This document shows positions 17,142-27,357 of a stretch of DNA of 64,000 nt, one piece after another. Positions within the stretch are counted from its first letter, which is position 1, and the number at the start of each line of letters is the position of its first letter. The notes beneath the pieces were generated by a model. The model was not told the origin of the DNA and ran no database searches. It saw nothing but the letters and a program-made list of their open reading frames with translations. This DNA comes from Noviherbaspirillum pedocola (GTDB taxonomy: Bacteria > Pseudomonadota > Gammaproteobacteria > Burkholderiales > Burkholderiaceae_D): assembly GCF_016632335.1 (NCBI RefSeq), contig NZ_JAEPBG010000001.1:558001-622000 (forward strand). The letters are read 5' to 3'. The position numbers were made by a program, and so were the translations under genes.

Positions 17142-20057
17142 TTACTGGCAAGCCTCGCATTCATCGAAGCCCGCATCGCCCGGACGCAACATGCACACCG
17201 GACCAGCCGGCTCTTCCGCCGCGAGGGCCGGCTGCGACAGCATGCCGCCGTTGCCCACGCCGCCGTCGGTCGACACCGCGTTCAGCGCGCCGGTGCGGGT
17301 GGTCGACTTCTCGGTGTGCGTCGCGCCGATGGTGCGCAGATAGTAGGTGGTCTTCAGACCGCGCAGCCACGCCAGCTTGTAGGTCTCGTCCAGCTTCTTG
17401 CCCGAGGCGCCCGCCATATAGATATTGAGCGACTGCGCCTGATCGATCCACTTCTGGCGGCGCGACGCGGCTTCGACCAGCCACTTCGGCTCGACTTCGA
17501 ACGCGGTCGCATACAGTTCGCGCAGGTCCTGCGGAATGCGGTCGATGCGCGCCAGGCTGCCGTCGAAGTACTTCAGATCGGAAACCATGACCTCATCCCA
17601 CAGCCCGCGCGCTTTCAGATCGCGCACCAGGTGCTCGTTGATCTCGGTGAATTCACCGGACAGGTTCGACTTCACATACAGATTCTGGTAGGTCGGCTCA
17701 ATGCAGGCCGACACGCCGATGATGTTGGAAATCGTCGCCGTCGGCGCAATCGCCACGCAGTTCGAGTTGCGCATGCCATGGGTCTTGATGCGTGCGCGCA
17801 GCGCGGTCCAGTCCATGCTTTCGGAAGCGTCGACTTCCAGGTACCCGCCGCGCTCTTCCGCCAGCAGCTTCAGCGAATCCTGCGGCAGGATGCCGCGGTC
17901 CCACAGCGAGCCCTCATAGGTGCTGTAGCGGCCGCGCTCTTCGGCCAGTTCGGTCGAGGCCCAGTAGGCGTAGTAGCACACCGCTTCCATCGAACGGTCC
18001 GCAAATTCCACCGCGTCATTGCTGGCATAGGGCACGCGCATCATGTGCAGGCAATCCTGGAAGCCCATGATGCCCAGGCCGACCGGACGATGACGCAGGT
18101 TGGAATCGCGCGCCTTCTTCACCGCGTAGTAGTTGATGTCGATCACGTTGTCGAGCATGCGCATCGCGGTGCGGATGGTCTTCTGCAACTTGACATGGTC
18201 GAGCTGGCCGTTCTTCATGTGCGCCGGCATATTCACCGAGCCCAGATTGCAGACCGCGATTTCGCCGTCGTTGGTGTTGAGCGTGATCTCGGTGCAGAGA
18301 TTCGAGCTGTGCACCACGCCGACATGCTGCTGCGGCGAGCGGATGTTGCAGGGATCCTTGAAGGTGATCCACGGATGGCCGGTCTCGAACAGCATCGACA
18401 GCATCTTGCGCCACAGGTCCAGCGCCGCCACCTTCTTGAACAGGCGCAGCTCGCCGCTGGCGGCCTTCGCTTCATAGCCAAGGTAAGCCTGCTCGAATGC
18501 GCGGCCGACCTTGTCGTGCAGGTCCGGCACGTCGGAGGGCGAGAACAGCGTCCAGTCGCCCTTTTCCATCACGCGCTTCATGAACAGGTCCGGAATCCAG
18601 TTCGCGGTGTTCATGTCGTGCGTGCGGCGGCGGTCGTCGCCGGTGTTCTTGCGCAGATCGAGGAATTCCTCGATGTCCAGGTGCCAGGTTTCCAGGTAGG
18701 CGCAGACCGCGCCCTTGCGCTTGCCGCCCTGGTTCACCGCCACTGCGGTGTCGTTGACCACCTTCAGGAACGGCACCACGCCCTGCGAATTGCCGTTGGT
18801 GCCCTTGATGTGCGAGCCGAGCGCGCGCACCGGAGTCCAGTCGTTGCCGAGGCCGCCGGCGAACTTCGACAGCAGCGCGTTTTCCTTGATCGCTTCGTAG
18901 ATGCCTTCGAGATCGTCCGACACCGTGGTCAGGTAGCAGGACGACAGCTGCGAGCGCTGAGTGCCGGAGTTGAACAGTGTCGGCGTGCTGCTCATGAAGT
19001 CGAAGGAGGACAGCAGGTCGTAGAACTCGATCGCACGCTCTTCGCGCTTGGGCTCGTTCAGCGCCAGGCCCATCGCCACCCGCATGTAGAAGGCTTGCGG
19101 CATCTCGATGCGCGTGCCGCGGATGTGCAGGAAGTAGCGGTCGTACAGCGTCTGCAGGCCAAGGTAGCCGAACTGCAGGTCGCGCTCGGGCTTGAGCGCG
19201 GCGGCCAGACGGGCCAGGTCGAATTCGGCGAGCTTGGCATCCAGGAGTTCCGCCTCGACGCCCTTCTTGATGAACTGCGGGAAATAGCTGAGGTAATGCG
19301 CAGCGGCGTCGGCCTGCGCCACTTCACGGCCAAAGATTTCCTTGCGCATCGTGTGCATCAGCAGGCGCGCGGTGACCAGGCTGTAAGCCGGGTCCTTTTC
19401 CATCAGCGCGCGCGCGGCCAGGATCGCGGACTTGTGCAGCTCGGCCACCGGCACGCCGTCGTACAGGTTCTTCAGGGTTTCGGTCAGGATGGCTTCGGAG
19501 TCGACATGCTTTTCCAGGCCGATGCAGGCGGCGACGATCAGGCTGCGCACCTGGTCGAGGTCGAGCACGCGGCGTTCGCCGTTGTCGGTGACATGCAGCG
19601 CCGGGCGGTCGGCATCGGCCTGGCGGCGCGCGGCCTGCTGCTGCGCGCGCTCTTCCATGCGCTTGGCGCGGTACAGCACATAAGCGCGCGCCACGTCATG
19701 CTCGCCGGAACGCATCAGCGCCAGCTCGACCTGGTCCTGCACGTCTTCAATATGGAAGGTGCCGCCGGTTGGCTGGCGGCGCATCAGCGCGCCCACCACG
19801 TTGTCGGTCAATTGCTCGACCAGTTCGCGCACGCGGGCCGAGGCTGCGCCCTGGCCGCCGTTGACGGCGAGGAAAGCCTTGGTCATGGCGATGGAAATCT
19901 TCGACGGCTCGAAGCCGACCACTGCGCCGTTGCGGCGGATGATGCGGTATTCCGCGGCGCTCGATGTGGTCGGGCTGCCGGCGGCAATGCCGGCGTAGTT
20001 CGGTTTGCCGATGGTTTCGGCGCCTTTGGTAACGGAAATATCCTGAGGTGATTGCAC
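17142..20057 (-). CDS. nrdA: class Ia ribonucleotide reductase, alpha subunit
   Basis: NrdA is the catalytic subunit reducing ribonucleoside diphosphates. The protein has 971 residues, longer than the ~760 of E. coli, because two ATP-cone-like segments precede the barrel (EYRIIRRNGAVVGFEPSKIS at about residues 34-53, and a second at about residues 155-245). Catalytic features include SSCYLTTV, the NLCTEI loop (Asn-x-Cys-x-Glu) and the C-terminal redox pair in CEAC. The GTG start at 20057 is chosen because AGGAGG lies 3-4 bases upstream; a longer in-frame ORF to 20171 has no comparable ribosome site. Confidence 0.95.
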   Translation of the reverse strand: MQSPQDISVTKGAETIGKPNYAGIAAGSPTTSSAAEYRIIRRNGAVVGFEPSKISIAMTKAFLAVNGGQGAASARVRELVEQLTDNVVGALMRRQPTGGTFHIEDVQDQVELALMRSGEHDVARAYVLYRAKRMEERAQQQAARRQADADRPALHVTDNGERRVLDLDQVRSLIVAACIGLEKHVDSEAILTETLKNLYDGVPVAELHKSAILAARALMEKDPAYSLVTARLLMHTMRKEIFGREVAQADAAAHYLSYFPQFIKKGVEAELLDAKLAEFDLARLAAALKPERDLQFGYLGLQTLYDRYFLHIRGTRIEMPQAFYMRVAMGLALNEPKREERAIEFYDLLSSFDFMSSTPTLFNSGTQRSQLSSCYLTTVSDDLEGIYEAIKENALLSKFAGGLGNDWTPVRALGSHIKGTNGNSQGVVPFLKVVNDTAVAVNQGGKRKGAVCAYLETWHLDIEEFLDLRKNTGDDRRRTHDMNTANWIPDLFMKRVMEKGDWTLFSPSDVPDLHDKVGRAFEQAYLGYEAKAASGELRLFKKVAALDLWRKMLSMLFETGHPWITFKDPCNIRSPQQHVGVVHSSNLCTEITLNTNDGEIAVCNLGSVNMPAHMKNGQLDHVKLQKTIRTAMRMLDNVIDINYYAVKKARDSNLRHRPVGLGIMGFQDCLHMMRVPYASNDAVEFADRSMEAVCYYAYWASTELAEERGRYSTYEGSLWDRGILPQDSLKLLAEERGGYLEVDASESMDWTALRARIKTHGMRNSNCVAIAPTATISNIIGVSACIEPTYQNLYVKSNLSGEFTEINEHLVRDLKARGLWDEVMVSDLKYFDGSLARIDRIPQDLRELYATAFEVEPKWLVEAASRRQKWIDQAQSLNIYMAGASGKKLDETYKLAWLRGLKTTYYLRTIGATHTEKSTTRTGALNAVSTDGGVGNGGMLSQPALAAEEPAGPVCMLRPGDAGFDECEACQ

Positions 20058-20239
20058 GTGGCCTCCTGAATCGATATGGGGTGCGGCTGTTTTGAACTGA
20101 CCTCGGCGGCTTGCCCGCCGTATCGGCCTGCGGGCCATGCCCGTCGCCATGGCGATAAAGGTGCCAGGCACGGACGGGCAAAAGAGCGGAAGAGCAAACC
20201 GTGATGGAGCGAACCATCTTGCCTGCGATCACTACACAA

Positions 20240-20305
20240 CACTATATGTAGTAATTCTCGAGGCGATGGGCACTAATTCTAGTGGGACGATACCGGCCGT
20301 GCAAT
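20240..20305 (-). promoter_or_regulatory. nrdA promoter with overlapping NrdR boxes
   Basis: On the minus strand, TTGCAC (20300-20305) and TAGAAT (20277-20282) form a sigma-70 promoter with a 17-base spacer. Two NrdR-type palindromes, ACACTATATGTAGTAA (20240-20255) and GCACTAATTCTAGTGG (20271-20286), have centres 31 bases apart; the upstream one covers the -10 element. Repression by NrdR is the natural reading. The resulting 5' leader is about 210 bases and contains a GCCCGTC/GACGGGC inverted repeat. Confidence 0.75.
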
Positions 20306-20346
20306 AGCGTTTTCCCAACTCGTCTTTAAAAAAAAGCATTGACTTT

Positions 20347-20941
20347 TTACACCGCCGTTGGGAACTGTAGAGCTGCCGCCGCGGGAAGCTGGCGGCATGC
20401 GGCTTGATAGGCCGGCCAGTCGAAATACGGACCCGGGTCGGTCTTGCGTTCGGGCGCGATATGTTGATGGCCAGCGACATGGCGCAACGGATAGCGGCGC
20501 GCCAGCGCTTCGGTCAACGCGGCCAGGCGCGCATATTGGACGGCGGTGAACGTTTCCTCATCAGTGCCCTCCAGCTCGATGCCGATCGAGAAGTCATTGC
20601 AGCGCTCTCGTTCCCCGAACCGCGACAGGCCGGCATGCCAGGCGCGCATCCCGGCCGGAACGAATTGCAGCGTGGCGCCGTCGCGGCGGATCAGGAAATG
20701 CGCCGAGACCCGCAAGCCGCGCAAGCCTTCGAAATACGGATGGGCTGCATGATCGAGGCTGTTGGTGAACAGCGCGGCGATCTCATCGCCGCCGAACTGA
20801 CCTGGCGGCAGGCTGATGTTGTGTATCACCAGCAGGTCGATCTCCATGCCCTGCGGCCGCGCGTCGCAATTCGGCGAAGCCAGTCGCCGCACGTCGCCGC
20901 ACCAGCCGCTGTCGTCAGGCGCGAGCAGCGCGGCCATCGTT

Positions 20942-20955
<14 letters not shown>
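20347..20955 (-). CDS. ampD: 1,6-anhydro-N-acetylmuramyl-L-alanine amidase
   Basis: AmpD is the cytoplasmic zinc amidase that removes the peptide from anhydro-muropeptides during murein recycling, and its loss derepresses AmpC-type beta-lactamases where present. The 202-residue protein carries the expected zinc ligands: VIHNISLPPGQFGG (His), and HVAGHQHIAPERKTDPGPYFDW with the later His and Asp. The GIELEG segment is also typical. Its ATG overlaps the last 14 bases of pilR, so it is the distal gene of the ypjD-pilSR operon. Confidence 0.94.
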
Positions 20956-22396
<1,441 letters not shown>

Positions 22397-22402
22397 CAGG
22401 AC

Positions 22403-24052
22403 TCACTCGGTTTGCACGGCCGCGTCGGGCGCGGCCAGCGTGATGACAAAGCGTCCGCTGGCCTGGCCCTGCTCGTGGTTCCAGGAATCGGTACGGTATT
22501 CATAATCCAGCGTGGCTCCATTGTTCAGGCACAGTTCGCGGGCCAGGTACAGTCCCAGGCCGGTGCCTTTTCTGGATGTGGTGTAAAACGGTTCGAACAG
22601 ATGCGAGCGTACTTCGGGGGTAATGGCGGCGCCGTCATCCTGTACATGCAATTCGCGCCGACGGCCTGCGTCCGAGACCATGAACAATCGGATCGACGCG
22701 TCCCGGCCGCTGGCGTAGCGTAGTGCATTCGACAGGAGATTGACAATCACCTCGCGCAGATGCAGCGGATCGAACAGCACGCTGCGCTCGTCCATCGCGC
22801 CGACATGAATGAAGCCCGGCCGCAGCGCCTGCGACTCGCGGAATTCCTCGACGATTTCCGGCACCAGCAGCGCTGCCGACACCGGCTCGCCGCCGGTTTG
22901 CGCCTTGCGCGACAGGCGCAGGATGTCTTCGATCATGCGGTTCAGGCGCCCCACGTTGTCATTGATGATGTTCAACAGGCGCAGCTGCACCGGATCGGCC
23001 GCATCTTCGATCATCAGGGAATTCGCATGCCCGATCGCGGACAGCGGATTGCGCACCTCGTGCGCGATGCTGGCAGTGAGCCGTCCCATCGACGCCAGCT
23101 TCAGTTCCTGAGCCCGGTTCTCGATCTCGCTGACATCCTGCATGAACACCACGGTGCGGGCATTGTCCGGCACGGCAGCGTCGACGCTGGCGAAACGCAG
23201 CCGCAGATGCGCCATCTTTTCCTCCGCCGGCTTGATCATTACGAACGATGCTGCCGCGCCTCCGGCGGACCAGGCGGCATGGGCCTGGGCAATCGGGGCC
23301 AGCCAGGTGATGCGCGCAAGACGGCGTTCTGCCTGCGGCACATTGGCCAGGCCGAGAAGTCGCTCGGCTGCGGGATTTGCGGTGAGCACCGTGATGTCCG
23401 GTCCAAGGACCAGCACGCCATCGCGCATGTCGGCGATGACGAGCTGATTGATCGCCTGCTGCACCCGCAGATCCGTGCCATGTTCGACGGCCAGTCGCTC
23501 CTGCTTCAGCAGCCGCGCCGCCAGTCGGTTCAGCAGATAGGATGCGGCAAAAAAGGCTGCTCCGAACAGCCCCGCTTGCGAGATGGTCGACTCGGACGTG
23601 AAGTTCAACAGCTGCCAGGCACTTTCCAGCAGCAGGGTCAGCGCGACCAGCGCAGTGAAGAACAGGGCCAGCACCGTTGGCGCCAGTACCGCGCCGCCAG
23701 CCAGCGGAAACAAATACAGGATGGCCAGTCCGCTCTTGGCGCCGCCCGCGGCGACATACAGCGCGGTGATCAGCAGCAGATCGATGGCAATGCCCACGGT
23801 CAGCTGAAGCAGGAAGTGACGTCGCCAGAACTCGGTGGTCAGCGCCCCGACCACCGCCAGCGCCAGGTAGACACCGCAAGCTTGTCGATAGAGGAAGTCG
23901 CCATATAGCCAGAAGCCGGTATGCGCATTAATGCTGAGATAGACCAGCAGCACCAGCGCAATCGCAACCCGGGTGAAGTTGAAGGTCTGCAGCGTACGCC
24001 ACAAGGTTTGCCTGTCGCCGACCAATGGCGCCGCATCCGCGAATCGAGCCAT
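22403..24052 (-). CDS. pilS: sensor histidine kinase PilS
   Basis: A 549-residue membrane kinase. Six hydrophobic segments occupy about residues 25-185, as in P. aeruginosa PilS, followed by a PAS-like region (ADMRDGVLVLGPDITVLTANPAAERLL), the HisKA phosphoacceptor motif SIAHEVRNPLSAIGHA at about residue 335, and the ATPase N, G1 and G2 boxes (LLSNALRYASG, DDGAAITPEV, GTGLGLYLARELC). It should phosphorylate PilR and monitor pilin in the inner membrane; that sensing role comes from knowledge of the family. Confidence 0.92.
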   Translation of the reverse strand: MARFADAAPLVGDRQTLWRTLQTFNFTRVAIALVLLVYLSINAHTGFWLYGDFLYRQACGVYLALAVVGALTTEFWRRHFLLQLTVGIAIDLLLITALYVAAGGAKSGLAILYLFPLAGGAVLAPTVLALFFTALVALTLLLESAWQLLNFTSESTISQAGLFGAAFFAASYLLNRLAARLLKQERLAVEHGTDLRVQQAINQLVIADMRDGVLVLGPDITVLTANPAAERLLGLANVPQAERRLARITWLAPIAQAHAAWSAGGAAASFVMIKPAEEKMAHLRLRFASVDAAVPDNARTVVFMQDVSEIENRAQELKLASMGRLTASIAHEVRNPLSAIGHANSLMIEDAADPVQLRLLNIINDNVGRLNRMIEDILRLSRKAQTGGEPVSAALLVPEIVEEFRESQALRPGFIHVGAMDERSVLFDPLHLREVIVNLLSNALRYASGRDASIRLFMVSDAGRRRELHVQDDGAAITPEVRSHLFEPFYTTSRKGTGLGLYLARELCLNNGATLDYEYRTDSWNHEQGQASGRFVITLAAPDAAVQTE

Positions 24053-24055
24053 CTA

Positions 24056-24286
24056 TCAGCGCGCCGCGTACAAGCTACGATGCTCTTCGCAGCAGTAGGC
24101 GCGTCCCGCCGCGTCATGCAGCATCTCGGAAGACGGTGCGTGCACGCCGCATTGCGCGCAGGGCAGCATGGGTTCGGTCGTCAGGCGCAGCTGCCGTGCC
24201 GGTCCGCCGGGCAGAGGCCTGTCCTTGGGACGTTGCAGCCACATCACAACAAAGACAATCAGGCCGGCCAGCAGCAGGAGTTTCAT
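24056..24286 (-). CDS. small PP0621-family membrane protein with zinc-ribbon-like motif
   Basis: A 76-residue protein with one N-terminal transmembrane segment (LLLLAGLIVFVVMWLQ) followed by a cytoplasmic C-terminal part with LPCAQCGVHAPSSEMLHDAAGRAYCCEEHR, which looks like a small zinc ribbon (CxxC plus CC). The ATG overlaps the stop of the ypjD-like gene as ATGA, and the stop lies 3 bases before pilS, so it is translationally coupled inside the operon. Similar proteins are found at this position upstream of pilS in pseudomonads and betaproteobacteria; the function is unknown. Confidence 0.85.
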   Translation of the reverse strand: MKLLLLAGLIVFVVMWLQRPKDRPLPGGPARQLRLTTEPMLPCAQCGVHAPSSEMLHDAAGRAYCCEEHRSLYAAR

Positions 24287-25092
24287 GCCAGGCCCCGATG
24301 CAACAGCACTTCCAGCACGAAGCGGCTGCCGACATAGGCAAGCAGCAGCGTGGCAAAGCCGGACAAAGTGAATGACAGCGCGGTCTTGCCGCGCCAGCCG
24401 CGCAGGCGCCGGCCGGCGAGAAGCAGGCCGAACAGCACCCAGGACAGCATCGTGAAGATGGTCTTGTGATCCCAGCGTATCGGGCGTCCGAACAGTTCTT
24501 CGGAAAACACAATGCCGGACAGCACCGTCAGCGTGAGCAATGTGAACCCGAAACCGATCATGCGAAACAGCAGCTTTTCCATCGTCAACAGTGCCGGCAG
24601 GCGCTCGATCATGGTCGTGAACCAGCCGCGTGCCGCACCGGGAGAGGTATGCAGGCTGGCTTCCTGTACTGCCATGAGCACCGCATGAAACGCGGCGATG
24701 GTCAGTGTGCTGTAGGCGAGGATGGCGATGACGATATGCGCCGTATACAGGCCCGCATTGTCCTGCAGTGACACCACGCTTCCGGGAAAGATTGCGGGCA
24801 AGACCACCGCGACCGCGGCGCTCGGCAGCACCAGCACGCGCAAACTGTCGAGTGAAAAATTGCGATTTTCCAGCCAGTAGGCCGCCACCGAAATCCACAG
24901 CGTCGCCGACAGCACCACCGCGAATCCGAGTCGCAGCGAATCCGGCCGGGCAAGCATGTCAGCCCACAGCGCGCCGCCGTGCAACAGCCAGGCAAGCACG
25001 GTGCCCACTGATGCCGCGCCGCGCATGCGCGCAGGCAGAAAAGCGGTGGCCAGGTAGATCAGCGCGGCCAGGAAGAAGAGAGTGTTTTGCAT
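24283..25092 (-). CDS. CcsA/YpjD-type inner-membrane protein
   Basis: A 269-residue polytopic protein with about eight transmembrane helices. The C-terminal half carries CcsA/HemX-like motifs including YTAHIVIAILAYSTL, SGIVFSEELFGRPIRWDHKTIFTMLSW and RRLRGWRGKTA; the conserved His and Trp residues suggest relation to the cytochrome c assembly/haem-handling family. YpjD of E. coli is the nearest described type; its precise role is not settled. It is the first gene of the operon leading to pilSR and ampD, and is divergent from ffh. Confidence 0.85.
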   Translation of the reverse strand: MQNTLFFLAALIYLATAFLPARMRGAASVGTVLAWLLHGGALWADMLARPDSLRLGFAVVLSATLWISVAAYWLENRNFSLDSLRVLVLPSAAVAVVLPAIFPGSVVSLQDNAGLYTAHIVIAILAYSTLTIAAFHAVLMAVQEASLHTSPGAARGWFTTMIERLPALLTMEKLLFRMIGFGFTLLTLTVLSGIVFSEELFGRPIRWDHKTIFTMLSWVLFGLLLAGRRLRGWRGKTALSFTLSGFATLLLAYVGSRFVLEVLLHRGLA

Positions 25093-25252
25093 CGCGCAAG
25101 TCTACACCATGGCGTTGTGCCGGGCGCCGACGCGCGGACGGCGCCGCGGCTTGATGCGATGGGAAAATCGTCGCATCGGCATCGGGTAAAATGTTTCGTT
25201 TTCGCGGCGGCCATGCGCACGCCGCGCCCCACTCTCCCCGGATACGGAATCC

Positions 25253-26620
25253 ATGCTCGACAATCTGACTCAACGTCTTGCCAAAGTGGTCAAGACCATG
25301 CGCGGCGAAGCGCGCCTGACCGAAGCGAATACTGCCGAGATGCTGCGCGAAGTGCGCCTGGCGCTGCTGGAGGCTGACGTTGCGCTGCCGGCAGTGCGCG
25401 AATTCGTTGCCCGCGTGAAGGAAAAGGCGCTCGGCGAGGAAGTCGTCGGATCGCTCACTCCCGGCCAGGCACTGGTTGGCGTGGTGCATGACGAACTCGC
25501 GGCAATCATGGGCGCGGACCTCGGCCCGGAAGCCACGCAACTGAATTTCGCGACCCAGCCGCCGGCGGTGATCCTGATGGCCGGCCTGCAGGGTGCCGGC
25601 AAGACCACAACCGTCGGCAAGCTGGCCAAATATCTGCGTGAGCAGAAGAAGAAAAAAGTGCTGACGGTATCGACCGACGTATATCGCCCTGCCGCGATCG
25701 GCCAGCTGCAAACGGTCAGTGCTCAGGTCGGCGCCGACTTCTTCCCCTCGCAGCCGGATCAGAAACCGGTCGACATCGCCCTGGCAGCGCTCGACCATGC
25801 CCGGCGCCAATTCGCCGATGTGCTGATCATCGACACCGCCGGTCGCCTTGGCATTGATGAAGCGATGATGCAGGAGATCAGCGCGCTGCATAAGGCAGCC
25901 AAGCCTATCGAGACCCTGTTCGTGGTCGATGCGATGCTGGGCCAGGACGCCATCAACACTGCTCGCGCCTTCAATGAAGCACTGCCGCTGACCGGCATCG
26001 TGTTGACCAAGCTCGACGGCGATGCGCGTGGCGGCGCGGCCCTGTCCGTGCGGCACATCACCGGCAAGCCGATCAAGTTTGCCGGTGTTGCCGAAAAGCT
26101 CGACGGCCTGGAAGCCTTCGATCCGCAGCGCATGGCCAACCGCATTCTCGGCATGGGCGACATCGTCGCGCTGGTGGAGGAAGCGCGTAAAGGCGTGGAC
26201 ATCGAAGCGGCTCAGGACCTTGCGCAAAAAATCAAGGGCGGCGGCAAGTTTGACCTGAACGACTTCAAGGCACAGTTGAGCCAGATGAAGAAGATGGGTG
26301 GACTGTCGAACATGATGGACAAGCTGCCGGCGCAGTTTCAGCAAGCAGCCAACGGTGCCAACATGGACCAGGCCGAGAAGCAGGTGCGACGCATGGAAGG
26401 CATCATCAATTCGATGACGCCGGCTGAACGCAGCAAGCCCGAGCTCATCAAGGCTTCGCGCAAGCGTCGCATCGCTACTGGCGCTGGCGTTCCGGTACAG
26501 GAAGTCAATCGCATGCTGGCCCAGTTCGAACAGATGCAGTCGATGATGAAGAAGTTGAAGGGCGGCGGCATGATGAAAATGATGCGCAGCATGAAGGGCA
26601 TGATGCCAGGAATGCGTTGA
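25253..26620 (+). CDS. ffh: signal recognition particle protein Ffh
   Basis: Ffh is the GTPase and signal-peptide-binding subunit of the bacterial SRP, targeting inner-membrane proteins with 4.5S RNA and FtsY. At 455 residues it has normal length. The N domain is followed by the G domain with P-loop GLQGAGKTTTVGKLA at about residue 106, DTAGRLGID and TKLDGDARGG, and a methionine-rich M domain from about residue 325, ending in repeated Met/Lys/Gly segments (KLKGGGMMKMMRSMKGMM). It starts 160 bases from the divergent ypjD-like gene. Confidence 0.97.
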   Translation: MLDNLTQRLAKVVKTMRGEARLTEANTAEMLREVRLALLEADVALPAVREFVARVKEKALGEEVVGSLTPGQALVGVVHDELAAIMGADLGPEATQLNFATQPPAVILMAGLQGAGKTTTVGKLAKYLREQKKKKVLTVSTDVYRPAAIGQLQTVSAQVGADFFPSQPDQKPVDIALAALDHARRQFADVLIIDTAGRLGIDEAMMQEISALHKAAKPIETLFVVDAMLGQDAINTARAFNEALPLTGIVLTKLDGDARGGAALSVRHITGKPIKFAGVAEKLDGLEAFDPQRMANRILGMGDIVALVEEARKGVDIEAAQDLAQKIKGGGKFDLNDFKAQLSQMKKMGGLSNMMDKLPAQFQQAANGANMDQAEKQVRRMEGIINSMTPAERSKPELIKASRKRRIATGAGVPVQEVNRMLAQFEQMQSMMKKLKGGGMMKMMRSMKGMMPGMR

Positions 26621-26847
26621 TCTGCACGCCGCTTCGGCGGTATCGAGACCAGGTAGTCAAACCGGTGTTGAAACCGACCCCCAAACCCGTTTTTTCCCTA
26701 TGAAAGCGGGTTGTCGCACGGGATATGCAACGTTGGCAAAATACTTTCAAAAAACACTTGCGTACCCAGCAAAAGGCAACGACTATTAGCGGTGCGTGAC
26801 ATGGCGCAATTTTCCACTGCTATATAGATAGTGAAGGAGGTTCGAAG

Positions 26848-27267
26848 ATGGCAACCGCCAAAAAATCAGCAGCCGCCAAACCGGCCGCCAAGAAATCCGC
26901 CGCGAAGCCCGCGGCCGCAGCAAAGAAAACCGTAGCAAAGAAAGCCGCAGCCAAGCCCGTAGCGAAGAAAGCCGCAGCCAAGCCGGCCGCGAAAGCTACC
27001 AAAGCCGCAGGCACCCGCGCACCGAATCCGGCCTTCATGAAACCCCTGACTCCGTCGCAAGACCTGGCCGCCGTCATCGGCAGCAGCCCGTTGCCGCGCA
27101 CCGAAGTCACCAAGAAGGTTTGGGACTACATCAAGAAGAACAATCTGCAAGATCCGGAAAACAAGCGCAACATCAATGCGGATGACAAGTTGAAAGCTGT
27201 TTTTGGCGGCAAGAATCAGGTCTCCATGTTTGAAATGACGAAGATCATTTCCGGCCACCTGAAATAA
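26848..27267 (+). CDS. SWIB/MDM2-domain protein with histone-like N-terminal tail
   Basis: A 139-residue fusion-like protein. Residues 1-55 are an Ala/Lys repeat tail (AAKPAAKKSAAKPAA type) like the H1-like protein at 9.2 kb, and residues 60-139 form a SWIB domain (PLTPSQDLAAVIGSSPLPRT, KKVWDYIKKNNLQDPENKR, MTKIISGHLK). SWIB domains are known from eukaryotic chromatin remodelling and from chlamydial and some proteobacterial proteins; a nucleoid or topological role is plausible but unproven. The start has a strong AAGGAGG ribosome site, and a strong terminator follows the gene. Confidence 0.9.
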   Translation: MATAKKSAAAKPAAKKSAAKPAAAAKKTVAKKAAAKPVAKKAAAKPAAKATKAAGTRAPNPAFMKPLTPSQDLAAVIGSSPLPRTEVTKKVWDYIKKNNLQDPENKRNINADDKLKAVFGGKNQVSMFEMTKIISGHLK

Positions 27268-27283
27268 ATTCCAGGAGCCAAAC

Positions 27284-27311
27284 AAAAACGCCCGCGCAAG
27301 CGGGCGTTTTT
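27284..27311 (+). terminator. strong intrinsic terminator, usable on both strands
   Basis: AAAAACGCCCGC and GCGGGCGTTTTT form a 12-bp stem around a GCAA tetraloop. It ends the SWIB gene and, read on the minus strand, the convergent transglycosylase gene. Confidence 0.9.
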
Positions 27312-27357
27312 GTTTGTTCCGAATTTTGGAACGCTGGTGCACTTCGGCGAGCGCTCG

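Noticed and set aside
17130-20051. 973-residue plus-strand ORF opposite nrdA
   Set aside because: Antisense shadow; nrdA is certain from its motifs, and the opposing frame has no recognisable domain.
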